NCBI RefSeq assembly: GCF_002899675.1
Contig: NZ_PKUU01000008.1
Location: forward strand, 1-64,000
Direction: 5' to 3'
Length of the DNA stretch: 64,000 nucleotides
Source: Clostridium sp. chh4-2
GTDB lineage: Bacteria > Bacillota > Clostridia > Lachnospirales > Lachnospiraceae
The position numbers and the translations under genes are program-made. A model generated the notes under the pieces. That model saw only the letters and a list, made by a program, of their open reading frames with translations, was not told where the DNA came from and ran no database searches. Of the stretch, positions 18,103 to 26,875 are shown one piece after another. Position 1 is the stretch's first letter. Each line of letters opens with the position of its first letter.

Positions 18103-18984
18103 ATGAAAGTAAAGAGATCAAGAGGAGAACGGGTATTTTCCGTATTCAATTACATTTTTCTTACCATCGTTATCATCGTATGCTTCTATCCGGTCTGGTA
18201 TGTGGCCATGGCCTCATTAAGCAACAGCAATTTGCTGACCCAGCATACGGGGCTTTTGATAAAGCCTTTGGGAGTGAGCGTGGAAGCATATAAAAAGGTT
18301 TTTAAGAATCCTATGATTCTCCGCGGTTATGGGAACACAATGTTTATTTTAATCATCGGTGTTACGCTGGATCTGATTATGACTTCGTTAGGAGCTTATT
18401 TCCTTTCCAGAAAGAACGTGATGTTTAAAAAGGCAATCATGCTGCTGATTATTTTCACCATGTTCTTTTCCGGCGGTATGATCCCGTTTTATCTGAATAT
18501 GAAAGACCTTCATCTGACAAACAGCCTGTGGGGACTGATTATTCCGTTCCTTGTAAATACGTATAACCTGGTTATTTTGAGGACGTCATTTGAGAGCATT
18601 CCTGAAAGTCTGATCGAAGCGGCCAAGATCGACGGGGCGGGGCATCTGAAAATCTTAGCCAGCATTGTGGTTCCGTTATCCAAGGCCATGCTTGCGGTTA
18701 TGGTTCTCTATTACGGAGTTGGAATCTGGAATGCGTGGTTCTGGGCGTCAGCTACCATCCGTACCAGAGAGATGTATCCTCTTCAGGTTATTTTGAGGGA
18801 AATTCTGATGCAGAACGACGTTTCTTCCATGACTACCGGAGTGGGAATGATCGATTCGGAGTCTGTGGGTATGTCAATTAAATATGCTACCATTATGGTT
18901 GCTACCGTACCGATTTTATGTGTTTATCCATTTTTACAGAAACATTTTACCCAGGGAACTATGGTTGGAGCAGTGAAAGAATAA
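18103..18984 (+). CDS. sugar ABC permease, YtcP type, module 1
   Basis: About 293 aa, six helices, EAA loop IEAAKIDGAGHLKILASIVVPL. It is the second half of the permease heterodimer with the gene just upstream, whose stop lies within this gene's AGGAGGA site. ATG 18103 is preferred to an upstream in-frame start at 18085. The paralogue is at 31528-32415. Confidence 0.88.
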   Translation: MKVKRSRGERVFSVFNYIFLTIVIIVCFYPVWYVAMASLSNSNLLTQHTGLLIKPLGVSVEAYKKVFKNPMILRGYGNTMFILIIGVTLDLIMTSLGAYFLSRKNVMFKKAIMLLIIFTMFFSGGMIPFYLNMKDLHLTNSLWGLIIPFLVNTYNLVILRTSFESIPESLIEAAKIDGAGHLKILASIVVPLSKAMLAVMVLYYGVGIWNAWFWASATIRTREMYPLQVILREILMQNDVSSMTTGVGMIDSESVGMSIKYATIMVATVPILCVYPFLQKHFTQGTMVGAVKE

Positions 18985-19002
18985 CAGACAGGAGATTGGG
19001 AT

Positions 19003-20115
19003 ATGGATCTTAAAATTCAGGAAATTATTGAAAAAATAGATAAAAAGCTTCAGGCGGAATGTATCAGGCTGGGGGATCAGATTCCCTATATGGCAAAAGA
19101 AGGAAAGTATCTGGAGGACATGAGGAAGGAGAAGCTCTCCTGGTGGACCAACGGATTTTTTGCAGGAATGAACTGGCAGATGTATCATTGTACGGGAAAT
19201 CCGCTGTACATGGAGACCGCCAGAAAGACGGAACAGGAGCTGGATGAGGCGCTGCGCCTCTATGTGGGGCTTCATCACGACGTGGGATTTCAGTTTTTAC
19301 ATACCGCGGTTGCGGATTACCGGCTGACCGGAAATGAAGAATCAAAGGTGAGAGGACTTCATGCGGCAAACCTTCTGGCGGGACGTTTTAACCCGATCGG
19401 AAATTACATCCGGGCGTGGAACCGGGGACTTCCGGGATGGATGATCGTCGACTGCCTCATGAACATTCCGCTGTTATATTGGGCGGCAGAAGAGGAACAG
19501 GACCCGAGATATTCCTACATCGCCGACCAGCATGCCCATACGGCGCTGGAATATATGCAGAGGGGAGACGGTTCCTGCAATCATATTCTGGTGTTTGACC
19601 CGTCTACCGGCGAAATCGTGGAACGTCCCGGCGGACAGGGGTATGGAGAAGGATCTTCCTGGTCAAGAGGCCAGTCCTGGGCAATCTACGGCTTTGCGCT
19701 GGCTTATTTGCACACGAAAAAGCCGGAATATTTAGACGGCGCGAAGAGGGCGGCTCATTACTTTATCTCCAATATTGCGCTTACGGATTATGTGTCTTTA
19801 GTCGACTTCAGAGCCCCGAAAGAGCCTGTTTACTGGGATACTTCGGCCACAGCCTGCGCGGCCTGCGGACTGCTTCAGATCGCAGAACTGGTGCCTGAAC
19901 TGGAAAAACCTCTTTATTATGAAAGCGCGGTGAAAATGCTTGCCGCCCTGGAAGAAAAACACTGTGACTGGAACCCGGAAAATGACGGAATTCTGTTAAA
20001 CGGAACGGGCACATACGGAAAGCTGGAAGATACCCATGTTTCCCTGATCTACGGAGATTATTTCTTTGTGGAGGGAATCTTGCGTCTGGCGGATAAAGGG
20101 TTTATGATATGGTAG
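19003..20115 (+). CDS. GH88/GH105 unsaturated glucuronyl hydrolase
   Basis: A 370-aa cytoplasmic (no signal peptide) (alpha/alpha)6-barrel enzyme. HHDVGFQF (D93) and MIVDCLMN (D150) match the two catalytic Asp regions of GH88 unsaturated glucuronyl hydrolases, and GYGEGSSWSRGQSWAIYG is the family hallmark. It hydrates the 4,5-unsaturated uronic acid that polysaccharide lyases leave on chondroitin, hyaluronan, heparin or pectin fragments and releases a 5-keto sugar. GH88 (glycosaminoglycan) is favoured over GH105 (rhamnogalacturonan) by the sulfatase in module 2, but this is inference. Confidence 0.88.
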   Translation: MDLKIQEIIEKIDKKLQAECIRLGDQIPYMAKEGKYLEDMRKEKLSWWTNGFFAGMNWQMYHCTGNPLYMETARKTEQELDEALRLYVGLHHDVGFQFLHTAVADYRLTGNEESKVRGLHAANLLAGRFNPIGNYIRAWNRGLPGWMIVDCLMNIPLLYWAAEEEQDPRYSYIADQHAHTALEYMQRGDGSCNHILVFDPSTGEIVERPGGQGYGEGSSWSRGQSWAIYGFALAYLHTKKPEYLDGAKRAAHYFISNIALTDYVSLVDFRAPKEPVYWDTSATACAACGLLQIAELVPELEKPLYYESAVKMLAALEEKHCDWNPENDGILLNGTGTYGKLEDTHVSLIYGDYFFVEGILRLADKGFMIW

Positions 20116-21875
20116 AAGAGTCTTATTATGAGCTGTTAAAAAACTGGTGCGACGGCCTTTTAAAATACCAGCTCCATCTGCCGGGACAGAAGCGGTTTGA
20201 CGGAGCGCTTTTATGCCCGGCCTGCACGGTGATTCACGGCAGATGCCACGATGCCGTCTATCCGTTATTATATATGGCGGACGTTACCGGCGAAGACAAG
20301 TATAAAGAAGCGGCTCTCCGGCTGTTTGACTGGGGAGAGAATATGGTCTGCGACGACGGCAGCTTTTACAATGACGCCCAAAGCGAATGGAACGGCATCA
20401 CCGTATTCGGTGTAATCAGCATTTACGATTCCCTGAACAAACACGGTCATCTGCTGGACGACGGGACGAAGATCAGGTTTGAGGAGAGAATGCGCCGCGG
20501 AGCGGAGTGGATTTACCGTGTTTTAACGCCGGATTATGTGACCAATATCAACTATCATGCGACGGCGTCGGCGGCCATGGCTTTGGCCGGAAATTATTTT
20601 AATATTCCTGAGTATTTGAACCGGGCGAGGGAACTGGCCCGCTCCTGTGTGGATCATATTACAGAGGACGGATTTTTATACGGGGAAGGCCTGCCAAGGG
20701 AAGAGAAAACCCCGAGGGGCTGCCGCCCGGTGGACATCGGATATAATGTGGAAGAGTCTGCGCCCGCACTGCTGACCTATGCGAGAGAGTTGAATGACAA
20801 CGAGGTGCTTGACCGGGTTAAAAAGCTGTTGATGAGCCAGCTGGATTTCATGATGCCGGACGGGGCATGGGACAACAGTTTCGGCAGCAGAAATTTCAAA
20901 TGGACGTATTGGGGCAGCAGGACTTCCGACGGAAGCCAGCTGGCCTATGGAACCTGGGGAAAGGAAGAGCCGGTCTTTGCAGAAGCGGCCTACCGGAATC
21001 TGGAATTGTACCGGTCCTGTACACATGACGGCCTCTTATATGGAGGGCCGGATTATCTGACGCATGGGGAAGAACCGTGCATCCACCATACGTTTTGCCA
21101 TGCAAAAGCGCTGGCTGCTGTATTGGACAGCCAGATTTTTGAAACAGAACGGGTGGAACTGCCGTCGGAACATGCAGAACCGGTGAAATATTATCCTACT
21201 GTGGATACCTATAAACTGTCGTTCGGGGGATTTTTGTCCACGTTAACAGGATATGACTTTGAATATATGAAGGGCGGCCACGCTTCCGGCGGATGCGTCA
21301 CCCTGTTATGGCATAAAAAAGCGGGGCCTATTTTAGCCTCTTCCATGACCTCTTACAGTTTGAAAGAAGTTCACAATATGCAGCTGAGCCTGAAAAAGGC
21401 GGAGCACCAGCCTCTTACCATGCGGGTGGAGATGGAAGAGGATGAAACGGTGTATTCCCAATTCTTTGATTTCCGGTCACAGATTCAGGTGGAACAGAAA
21501 GAAGAGGAAATCTGCGCGGATGTGAAGGCTGAGCTGGTGGATATTGACCATAGATCAGCCCGTCATCCGGTGTACTGCCGTCTCATCTATAGATGGAATG
21601 AGGGCGGCTTTTCGGTGGAAGGGCGGACCGAAGGGGATGAGGGCAGAAAAGCCCGTCTGATTATTCCTGTAATCGGGCGTCATAAAGACGGATATGAGAT
21701 GGATGGAAATAGGATAGGCTTTAAAAAAGAGGGCTGTACTGTGACGGTTCAGACGGAGAACGAAACCGGAAAGCCGGAACCGGTATTTTTCTTGGCCGGA
21801 GGATTTGAGGCGTGGAAGCTGAATGTGATTCCGGATGAACAGGGATTTTTCCGGGTTGTGATAAAGGCAGAATAG
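20109..21875 (+). CDS. uncharacterised six-hairpin-type protein, uronate module
   Basis: A 588-aa cytoplasmic protein. The N-terminal 350 residues are helical with repeated His/Trp/Tyr-rich turns (LLCPACTVIHGRCHDAVYPLL, NINYHATASAAMALAGNYF), suggesting an (alpha/alpha)6 toroid as in glycosidases and lyases. The last 200 residues look like a beta-sandwich. I do not recognise the family. It overlaps the GH88 gene by 7 bp (ATGGTAG), so the two are translationally coupled and probably act on the same oligosaccharide, for example as a second glycosidase. Confidence 0.6.
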   Translation: MVEESYYELLKNWCDGLLKYQLHLPGQKRFDGALLCPACTVIHGRCHDAVYPLLYMADVTGEDKYKEAALRLFDWGENMVCDDGSFYNDAQSEWNGITVFGVISIYDSLNKHGHLLDDGTKIRFEERMRRGAEWIYRVLTPDYVTNINYHATASAAMALAGNYFNIPEYLNRARELARSCVDHITEDGFLYGEGLPREEKTPRGCRPVDIGYNVEESAPALLTYARELNDNEVLDRVKKLLMSQLDFMMPDGAWDNSFGSRNFKWTYWGSRTSDGSQLAYGTWGKEEPVFAEAAYRNLELYRSCTHDGLLYGGPDYLTHGEEPCIHHTFCHAKALAAVLDSQIFETERVELPSEHAEPVKYYPTVDTYKLSFGGFLSTLTGYDFEYMKGGHASGGCVTLLWHKKAGPILASSMTSYSLKEVHNMQLSLKKAEHQPLTMRVEMEEDETVYSQFFDFRSQIQVEQKEEEICADVKAELVDIDHRSARHPVYCRLIYRWNEGGFSVEGRTEGDEGRKARLIIPVIGRHKDGYEMDGNRIGFKKEGCTVTVQTENETGKPEPVFFLAGGFEAWKLNVIPDEQGFFRVVIKAE

Positions 21876-21896
21876 GCAGAAGGAGAGGTAATTGGC

Positions 21897-23786
21897 ATGA
21901 AACAGCAGACATTTGATAACAGAAATGATGTGGCGGCGGCTTTGCTTGAGATGATACGTCCGCTGAAACCGTTCTACAGTCCGGGCCACGCATGGCTGCA
22001 TGTCGGAAATACCGGAGTCCATTACGGGGAAAAGTCTTCGAGAATGGAAGGGTTTGCAAGAATCTTATGGGGACTGGGGCCGCTGTGGGCCGGAATGGAA
22101 GGCTTGGATCAGGACTTACAGAAGGAAGCCGAGGAATGGCGGGTCTGGTATCTGGAAGGAATCATTCACGGAACCGATCCTCAGAATGAGGAATACTGGG
22201 GGGAAGTTAAGGATTACGATCAGAAGATGGTGGAAATGGCCGCATTAGTCACAGCAGTCTGCCTGTCCCCCGATAAATTGTGGGAGCCATTGACAGAAGA
22301 CCAGAAAGAAAACCTCTATCAATTCCTGGATCAGATCAATAAAAAGGAAGTGCACCCGAATAACTGGAGATATTTCAGGATTTTGGTGAACATGATGTTC
22401 CGTCTGCTGGGGCTTCCATGGTCTGAGGAATGCATGAAAAAAGACCGGGAAGTGATTGAAAACTGCTATACCGGAGACGGGTGGTATTACGACGGCAATG
22501 CGGGGCAGGTGGATTATTATATCCCGTTTGCAATGCATTATTACGGGCTGATCTATGCTAAAATGATGGAGAAAACGGAGCCTGAGTACTGCAGTGTGCT
22601 GAAAAAAAGGTCGGAGGAATTCTCAAAGGATTTTGTTTACTGGTTTTCCAATGACGGCAACGAGATACCTTATGGCCGCAGCCTGACTTACCGGTTTGCA
22701 CATTCCGCATTCTTTGGCGCATTGGCGTATGCCCAGGCTGAAGGAATCGACTATGGAGTGATGAAGCGTCTGGTATTAAAAAATCTGGAAACATGGCTGA
22801 AGAGGCCCATCTTCGATAATTCAGGAGTTTTAACCATCGGCTACGGTTACCCCAACCTCTTTATGAGCGAACGGTACAACGGCCCGGGATCGCCTTACTG
22901 GGGATTTAAGGTATTTATCATGCTGGCTCTTCCGGATTCTCATCCGTTTTGGACTTCGAAAGAGAAGGAGTATGAGTTTGAACCTCAGAAACTCCTTTCC
23001 CATCCGCATATGCTGGTCTGCCATGAAGACAATGAGCACGTGCTTTCCTATACTGCGGGGCAGCACAGCAGAAATCACGGCCATTGTCCTGAAAAATATG
23101 AGAAATTCGTTTATTCCAACCAGTTTGGGTTCAGCGTGGCGAGAGAACCGGGGGTAAAGGAAGGCGCTTTTGACTGTACCTTAGCTGCTGCTTTGGCAGA
23201 TGATGATTATTACCGTATGAGATACGGCGTGGACGCATTTGAAGTGAATGAGGAAGCGGTGAAGGCGGAATACAGCCTGATGAAGGGCGTTAAAGCAGTG
23301 AGCGTAATCATTCCGTGCGGGCCCTGGCATGTCAGAGTCCACAAAATTCAGACGTCTCATGAGATCGACATCATGGACGGAGGATTTTCCATCGAAGCGG
23401 ATCGAAATTTCCAGGTGGTACAGGGAAAGGAATCGGGAAAATACACCCAGGATCAGATTCACCAGACGGAACATGGAATCTTTGCAGTTCTTCCATGGGG
23501 AATCAGCGGCGTTGTGGGTTTAAGCGGAGGCCGGGGGGAAATGATCGACTGCGCGCCTAATACCAATCTGTTCTACAACCTGACGATCCTGCCTGTGATC
23601 AGGCAGCGCCTGGAACCGGGCGAACACATCATTATTACCGGTGTATTCGGTGACCGGTCCGGTAATGCGGCAGAAAAGGCGGAAAAGATACCGGAAGTGA
23701 CGGCAGACGGCGGACAGATCCTCGTAACATGGGGCGGAAAAACGGTTAAAACAAGTTTTTCTATTGAGAATCAGAAAAAGATGTAA
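21897..23786 (+). CDS. DUF2264 family protein, candidate glycoside hydrolase
   Basis: A 629-aa cytoplasmic protein matching DUF2264: N-terminal SSRMEGFARILWGLGPLWAG, then WYYDGNAGQVDYYIPFAMHYY, GNEIPYGRSLTYRFAHSAFFG and GPGSPYWGFKVFIMLALP, with a C-terminal beta domain (HSRNHGHCPEKYEKFVYS). Members lie in uronate-polysaccharide loci; I recall some being classed as beta-glucuronidases (GH154), which would fit here but needs a database check. ATG 21897 has AGGAGAGG upstream. It is the last gene of module 1. Confidence 0.75.
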   Translation: MKQQTFDNRNDVAAALLEMIRPLKPFYSPGHAWLHVGNTGVHYGEKSSRMEGFARILWGLGPLWAGMEGLDQDLQKEAEEWRVWYLEGIIHGTDPQNEEYWGEVKDYDQKMVEMAALVTAVCLSPDKLWEPLTEDQKENLYQFLDQINKKEVHPNNWRYFRILVNMMFRLLGLPWSEECMKKDREVIENCYTGDGWYYDGNAGQVDYYIPFAMHYYGLIYAKMMEKTEPEYCSVLKKRSEEFSKDFVYWFSNDGNEIPYGRSLTYRFAHSAFFGALAYAQAEGIDYGVMKRLVLKNLETWLKRPIFDNSGVLTIGYGYPNLFMSERYNGPGSPYWGFKVFIMLALPDSHPFWTSKEKEYEFEPQKLLSHPHMLVCHEDNEHVLSYTAGQHSRNHGHCPEKYEKFVYSNQFGFSVAREPGVKEGAFDCTLAAALADDDYYRMRYGVDAFEVNEEAVKAEYSLMKGVKAVSVIIPCGPWHVRVHKIQTSHEIDIMDGGFSIEADRNFQVVQGKESGKYTQDQIHQTEHGIFAVLPWGISGVVGLSGGRGEMIDCAPNTNLFYNLTILPVIRQRLEPGEHIIITGVFGDRSGNAAEKAEKIPEVTADGGQILVTWGGKTVKTSFSIENQKKM

Positions 23787-23841
23787 ATGCTCTCGCAATG
23801 GGCATGAAAAAAAGTTATAATAGAATAATACCGTGTTTTTG

Positions 23842-23880
23842 AAAAAGGCAGATACCGATGCAGGGTTTCTGCCTTTTTTT
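23842..23880 (+). terminator. terminator of carbohydrate operon 1
   Basis: AAAAAGGCAGA (23842-23852) and TCTGCCTTTTTTT (23868-23880). It falls inside the 5' extension of the amidase reading frame and thus argues for a downstream start for that gene. Confidence 0.9.
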
Positions 23881-23973
23881 GAATCGTTACTATGGAAGAA
23901 TAGGAAACTGCATTATAAGCAGAAAAACAGGCACAAAACCGGGAATGTCCGCCATATACTAAAAAGAGAATCT

Positions 23974-24567
23974 ATGGAATGGTGTGATAATTTGATTCGA
24001 ATCTTTATCGATCAGGGGCACAACCCGGAACGGGTGAACGCAGGAGCAGAGGGCAATGGACTGAGGGAACAGGACATTACTTATATGGTAGGGTACTACC
24101 TGGCCAACATCCTGATGGCAGACGGGCGTTTCCAGGTGAGGACATCCAGAACTTATCCGGAACAGATTCTGGGATATGACAATATCTCCAGCTTAAATAC
24201 CAGGGTGACGGCGGCTAACAGCTGGCCGGCTGATTATTTTATCAGCATTCATGTGAATGCCAATGAGAACCCGGCCATCAACGGTTCGGAGGTTTACGTG
24301 TATGAAATAGGCTCCCAGTCTTATTATCTGGGGCAGGATATACTGGCGGAAATTGTCAGACGGGTGGGAACTATGTATAATGGAGTGAGAGCCAATCCAT
24401 CCCTGTATGTTCTGCGCAATACGAATATGCCGTCCGTACTGGTGGAGCTGGCCTATATCACCAACTATGAAGACGCAATGAAACTGAGGGATGACCAGTA
24501 CCAGTTTGCCTATGGTATCTATGTGGGGCTGCTAAATTATCTGGGGCTGCCGCAGGTGTTGTTTTAG
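23974..24567 (+). CDS. N-acetylmuramoyl-L-alanine amidase (Amidase_3)
   Basis: About 197 aa, a bare Amidase_3 catalytic domain. Zinc ligands and catalytic residues are FIDQGHNP (His), GNGLREQD (Glu), FISIHVNAN (His) and VLVELAYITN (catalytic Glu). It cleaves the bond between N-acetylmuramic acid and L-alanine of peptidoglycan. No signal peptide is visible, so it may act in the mother cell during sporulation or be exported otherwise. The frame is open to 23833, but the terminator lies there; ATG 23974 with a weak AAAAGAGA site is a best guess. Confidence 0.82.
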   Translation: MEWCDNLIRIFIDQGHNPERVNAGAEGNGLREQDITYMVGYYLANILMADGRFQVRTSRTYPEQILGYDNISSLNTRVTAANSWPADYFISIHVNANENPAINGSEVYVYEIGSQSYYLGQDILAEIVRRVGTMYNGVRANPSLYVLRNTNMPSVLVELAYITNYEDAMKLRDDQYQFAYGIYVGLLNYLGLPQVLF

Positions 24568-24603
24568 AGAAGGGGTTTTTGGGGAAAGGATAAAATCGGG
24601 GGA

Positions 24604-26850
24604 ATGAAGCACATATTTGTTAAAAAGAAAATGTTATATTCACTGTTGGTTCCATATCTTCTTGCAGGAATTTTTGTCACTGCATTTCTGGGATATAAAT
24701 ATAATACTTCTATAAAAGAGTTAAAGCAGAGCTATGATAATGAAAATGAATCGGTTCTCGGAAAGCTGAACCGGGAAGTTGATTATCTGGTGAGGGATAT
24801 TGAAAATCTGGTGGTGGAAGTGGAGCTTGATAACCAGCTGCTAAAGCCGCTGACCATCTCAGAAGGAAAGCGGAGCGGTTCAGAGAACTATTCCATCGCA
24901 ATGGCGTTAATGAGACTTAAAAACATTAAGAAATATAACCATCTGATCGAAGATATTTTGCTGTATTACCGAAAGGGCGGTTTCTTTTTAAATACCATAA
25001 GCATCAGGGATGAACCGGGGATTTATCATGATTACAACAGCAACCAGACCGTCGAATATGAGGAATGGAAGGGCTCCTTGACCCGGATCTTTCCTCAGGG
25101 ACGGCTGGTAACTGCCGGCAGTTCCATCTTTTACATCGTCACGATCCCATTTAACGAGCAGACCGAGAACTGCAATGTGATCGTGAAGATAGATACCAAC
25201 GGATTCGATGAGCTGATGAATGATTATAATCTGGTCAATGCAAATGCAGTCTGTCTTTTTGACAGCGATATGACCCTGATCGCATCCAATGAAATCGGCA
25301 AAGAAATTCCCTGGACCAAAGAAAGCATAGATACGGCAGTGCAGGGCGCCAAAGACGGACAAGCTGCAAAGATCGGCGGAATATCCTATCATGTCTACAG
25401 CGCTTCCAGCGATAAAAATGGTCTGAACTATCTTCTTTTGACCAATACGGAGACTTTAAATACACAGATCCGCTATATAAGAATTGTGTACACCGGAGGC
25501 GGCATTCTGATCGCCCTTTTGCTGTTTATAGGTCTGTACGGAGTGGCTGTAAACTACAGACACATACAGTCCATCATCGAACGCCTGATGAAAAATAATG
25601 ACAAAGAATGTGAATCCGATTACTCTGAATTCGATTACATCAACAATGCCCTGAATGCGTTGGAGGAAAAGATGCATGGGCAGGAGAGGGCAGTGCTCGA
25701 CAACTGTATCAGAAAAGCCATCTATGGTCTGATTGACGACGAAGACAGCAATTATGAGCATTTATTTAAACATCAGGAAAACTTATGCCGCGGCCAGAGC
25801 GTAATTGCCGTATTCGAAAACTGCACGCCAAAAGAGCGGGAAGCCAAGGAAGTGAAACTGGATCTGTTCATCATCGGCAATGTGCTCCGCGACGTATTTG
25901 AACAGGATGTGGAATGCTGGGTGCTGGCTGTCTATGACTGGGAAATCGTAGCTCTTAACTGGTGCAAAGAGGGCCCTGTAGAGGAAGAATACCTGCTGAA
26001 CGGCCTGAAATATGCCCGCAAGTTCCTGGAAGAACGTCTGGAACTTCCCTATACGGTAGGTGTTTCCGAACCCGTATGCGGAATAGGAGAATTCTCCCGG
26101 GGATATAAAGAGGCCATGGAGGCCATCGAAGAAAAGCAGGTATTAGGCGAAAATCAGGTGATCTGCTATGAAACCGTAAAAAATGGCGGCCACCATTTTG
26201 AATACAGCATTGAAATGGAAAAACGGCTAAAAAATTACATCCGTTTAGGCGATTACAATAAGTCAAAGTCAGAGATCGAAGCCATCTATGACGAAGCCTT
26301 CCACCAGAACCCGATATCTCCTGAGGCCGGGAAGCTGCTTTTGCTGAACCTGATAAAAACTGTCAATGAAATCGCCAAGGAGCGTAATGATCCGAGGCAG
26401 GTTGATTCCAAAGCGGTGCTCAAAAAAGTATATACCGCCCATACCATGAAGGACGAGATTCTAAACATGGTAGATTATCTGTGTTCCCAAAGCCAGGAAA
26501 TCGTGGATACCACAGAAAACCGCAAAAATCAGATCCGACAGTATGTAGCGGATCATTATAAAGATGTAAATCTGAATGTAGCCATGATAGCCGAAGCATT
26601 TCATTTGAATCCTTCCTACCTTTCCCGTTTTTTCAAAGAGGAAACTGGGGAAAACCTTCTAAATTATATTAATCATTACCGGGTGGAGCGGGTGAAGGAG
26701 CTTTTGACGTCTACGGATGATACCATAGCTTTTATCTCTTCTGAAACCGGATTTTTAAATGCGGCTGCGCTGTCCAGAACTTTTAAAAAGTTTGAGGGTA
26801 TCACTCCAGGCCAATATAAAGCGATTCATCAATCGAAAGACAATAAATAA
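24604..26850 (+). CDS. membrane-bound AraC-family regulator, carbohydrate module 2
   Basis: 748 aa, with the same plan as the protein at 12977-15244: helix about 10-30, extracellular sensor to about 295, helix about 296-318, linker, intermediate domain and a C-terminal AraC pair of HTH motifs (LNVAMIAEAFHLNPSYLSRFFKEE; IAFISSETGFLNAAALSRTFKKF). It probably senses the ligand of module 2 and activates the transporter at 28866. The RBS is poor (AAAGGA 13 bases upstream, or GGGGG abutting the ATG); an alternative ATG lies at 24631. Confidence 0.83.
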   Translation: MKHIFVKKKMLYSLLVPYLLAGIFVTAFLGYKYNTSIKELKQSYDNENESVLGKLNREVDYLVRDIENLVVEVELDNQLLKPLTISEGKRSGSENYSIAMALMRLKNIKKYNHLIEDILLYYRKGGFFLNTISIRDEPGIYHDYNSNQTVEYEEWKGSLTRIFPQGRLVTAGSSIFYIVTIPFNEQTENCNVIVKIDTNGFDELMNDYNLVNANAVCLFDSDMTLIASNEIGKEIPWTKESIDTAVQGAKDGQAAKIGGISYHVYSASSDKNGLNYLLLTNTETLNTQIRYIRIVYTGGGILIALLLFIGLYGVAVNYRHIQSIIERLMKNNDKECESDYSEFDYINNALNALEEKMHGQERAVLDNCIRKAIYGLIDDEDSNYEHLFKHQENLCRGQSVIAVFENCTPKEREAKEVKLDLFIIGNVLRDVFEQDVECWVLAVYDWEIVALNWCKEGPVEEEYLLNGLKYARKFLEERLELPYTVGVSEPVCGIGEFSRGYKEAMEAIEEKQVLGENQVICYETVKNGGHHFEYSIEMEKRLKNYIRLGDYNKSKSEIEAIYDEAFHQNPISPEAGKLLLLNLIKTVNEIAKERNDPRQVDSKAVLKKVYTAHTMKDEILNMVDYLCSQSQEIVDTTENRKNQIRQYVADHYKDVNLNVAMIAEAFHLNPSYLSRFFKEETGENLLNYINHYRVERVKELLTSTDDTIAFISSETGFLNAAALSRTFKKFEGITPGQYKAIHQSKDNK

Positions 26851-26875
26851 TTACAATTGATATGGAGGTATTATT

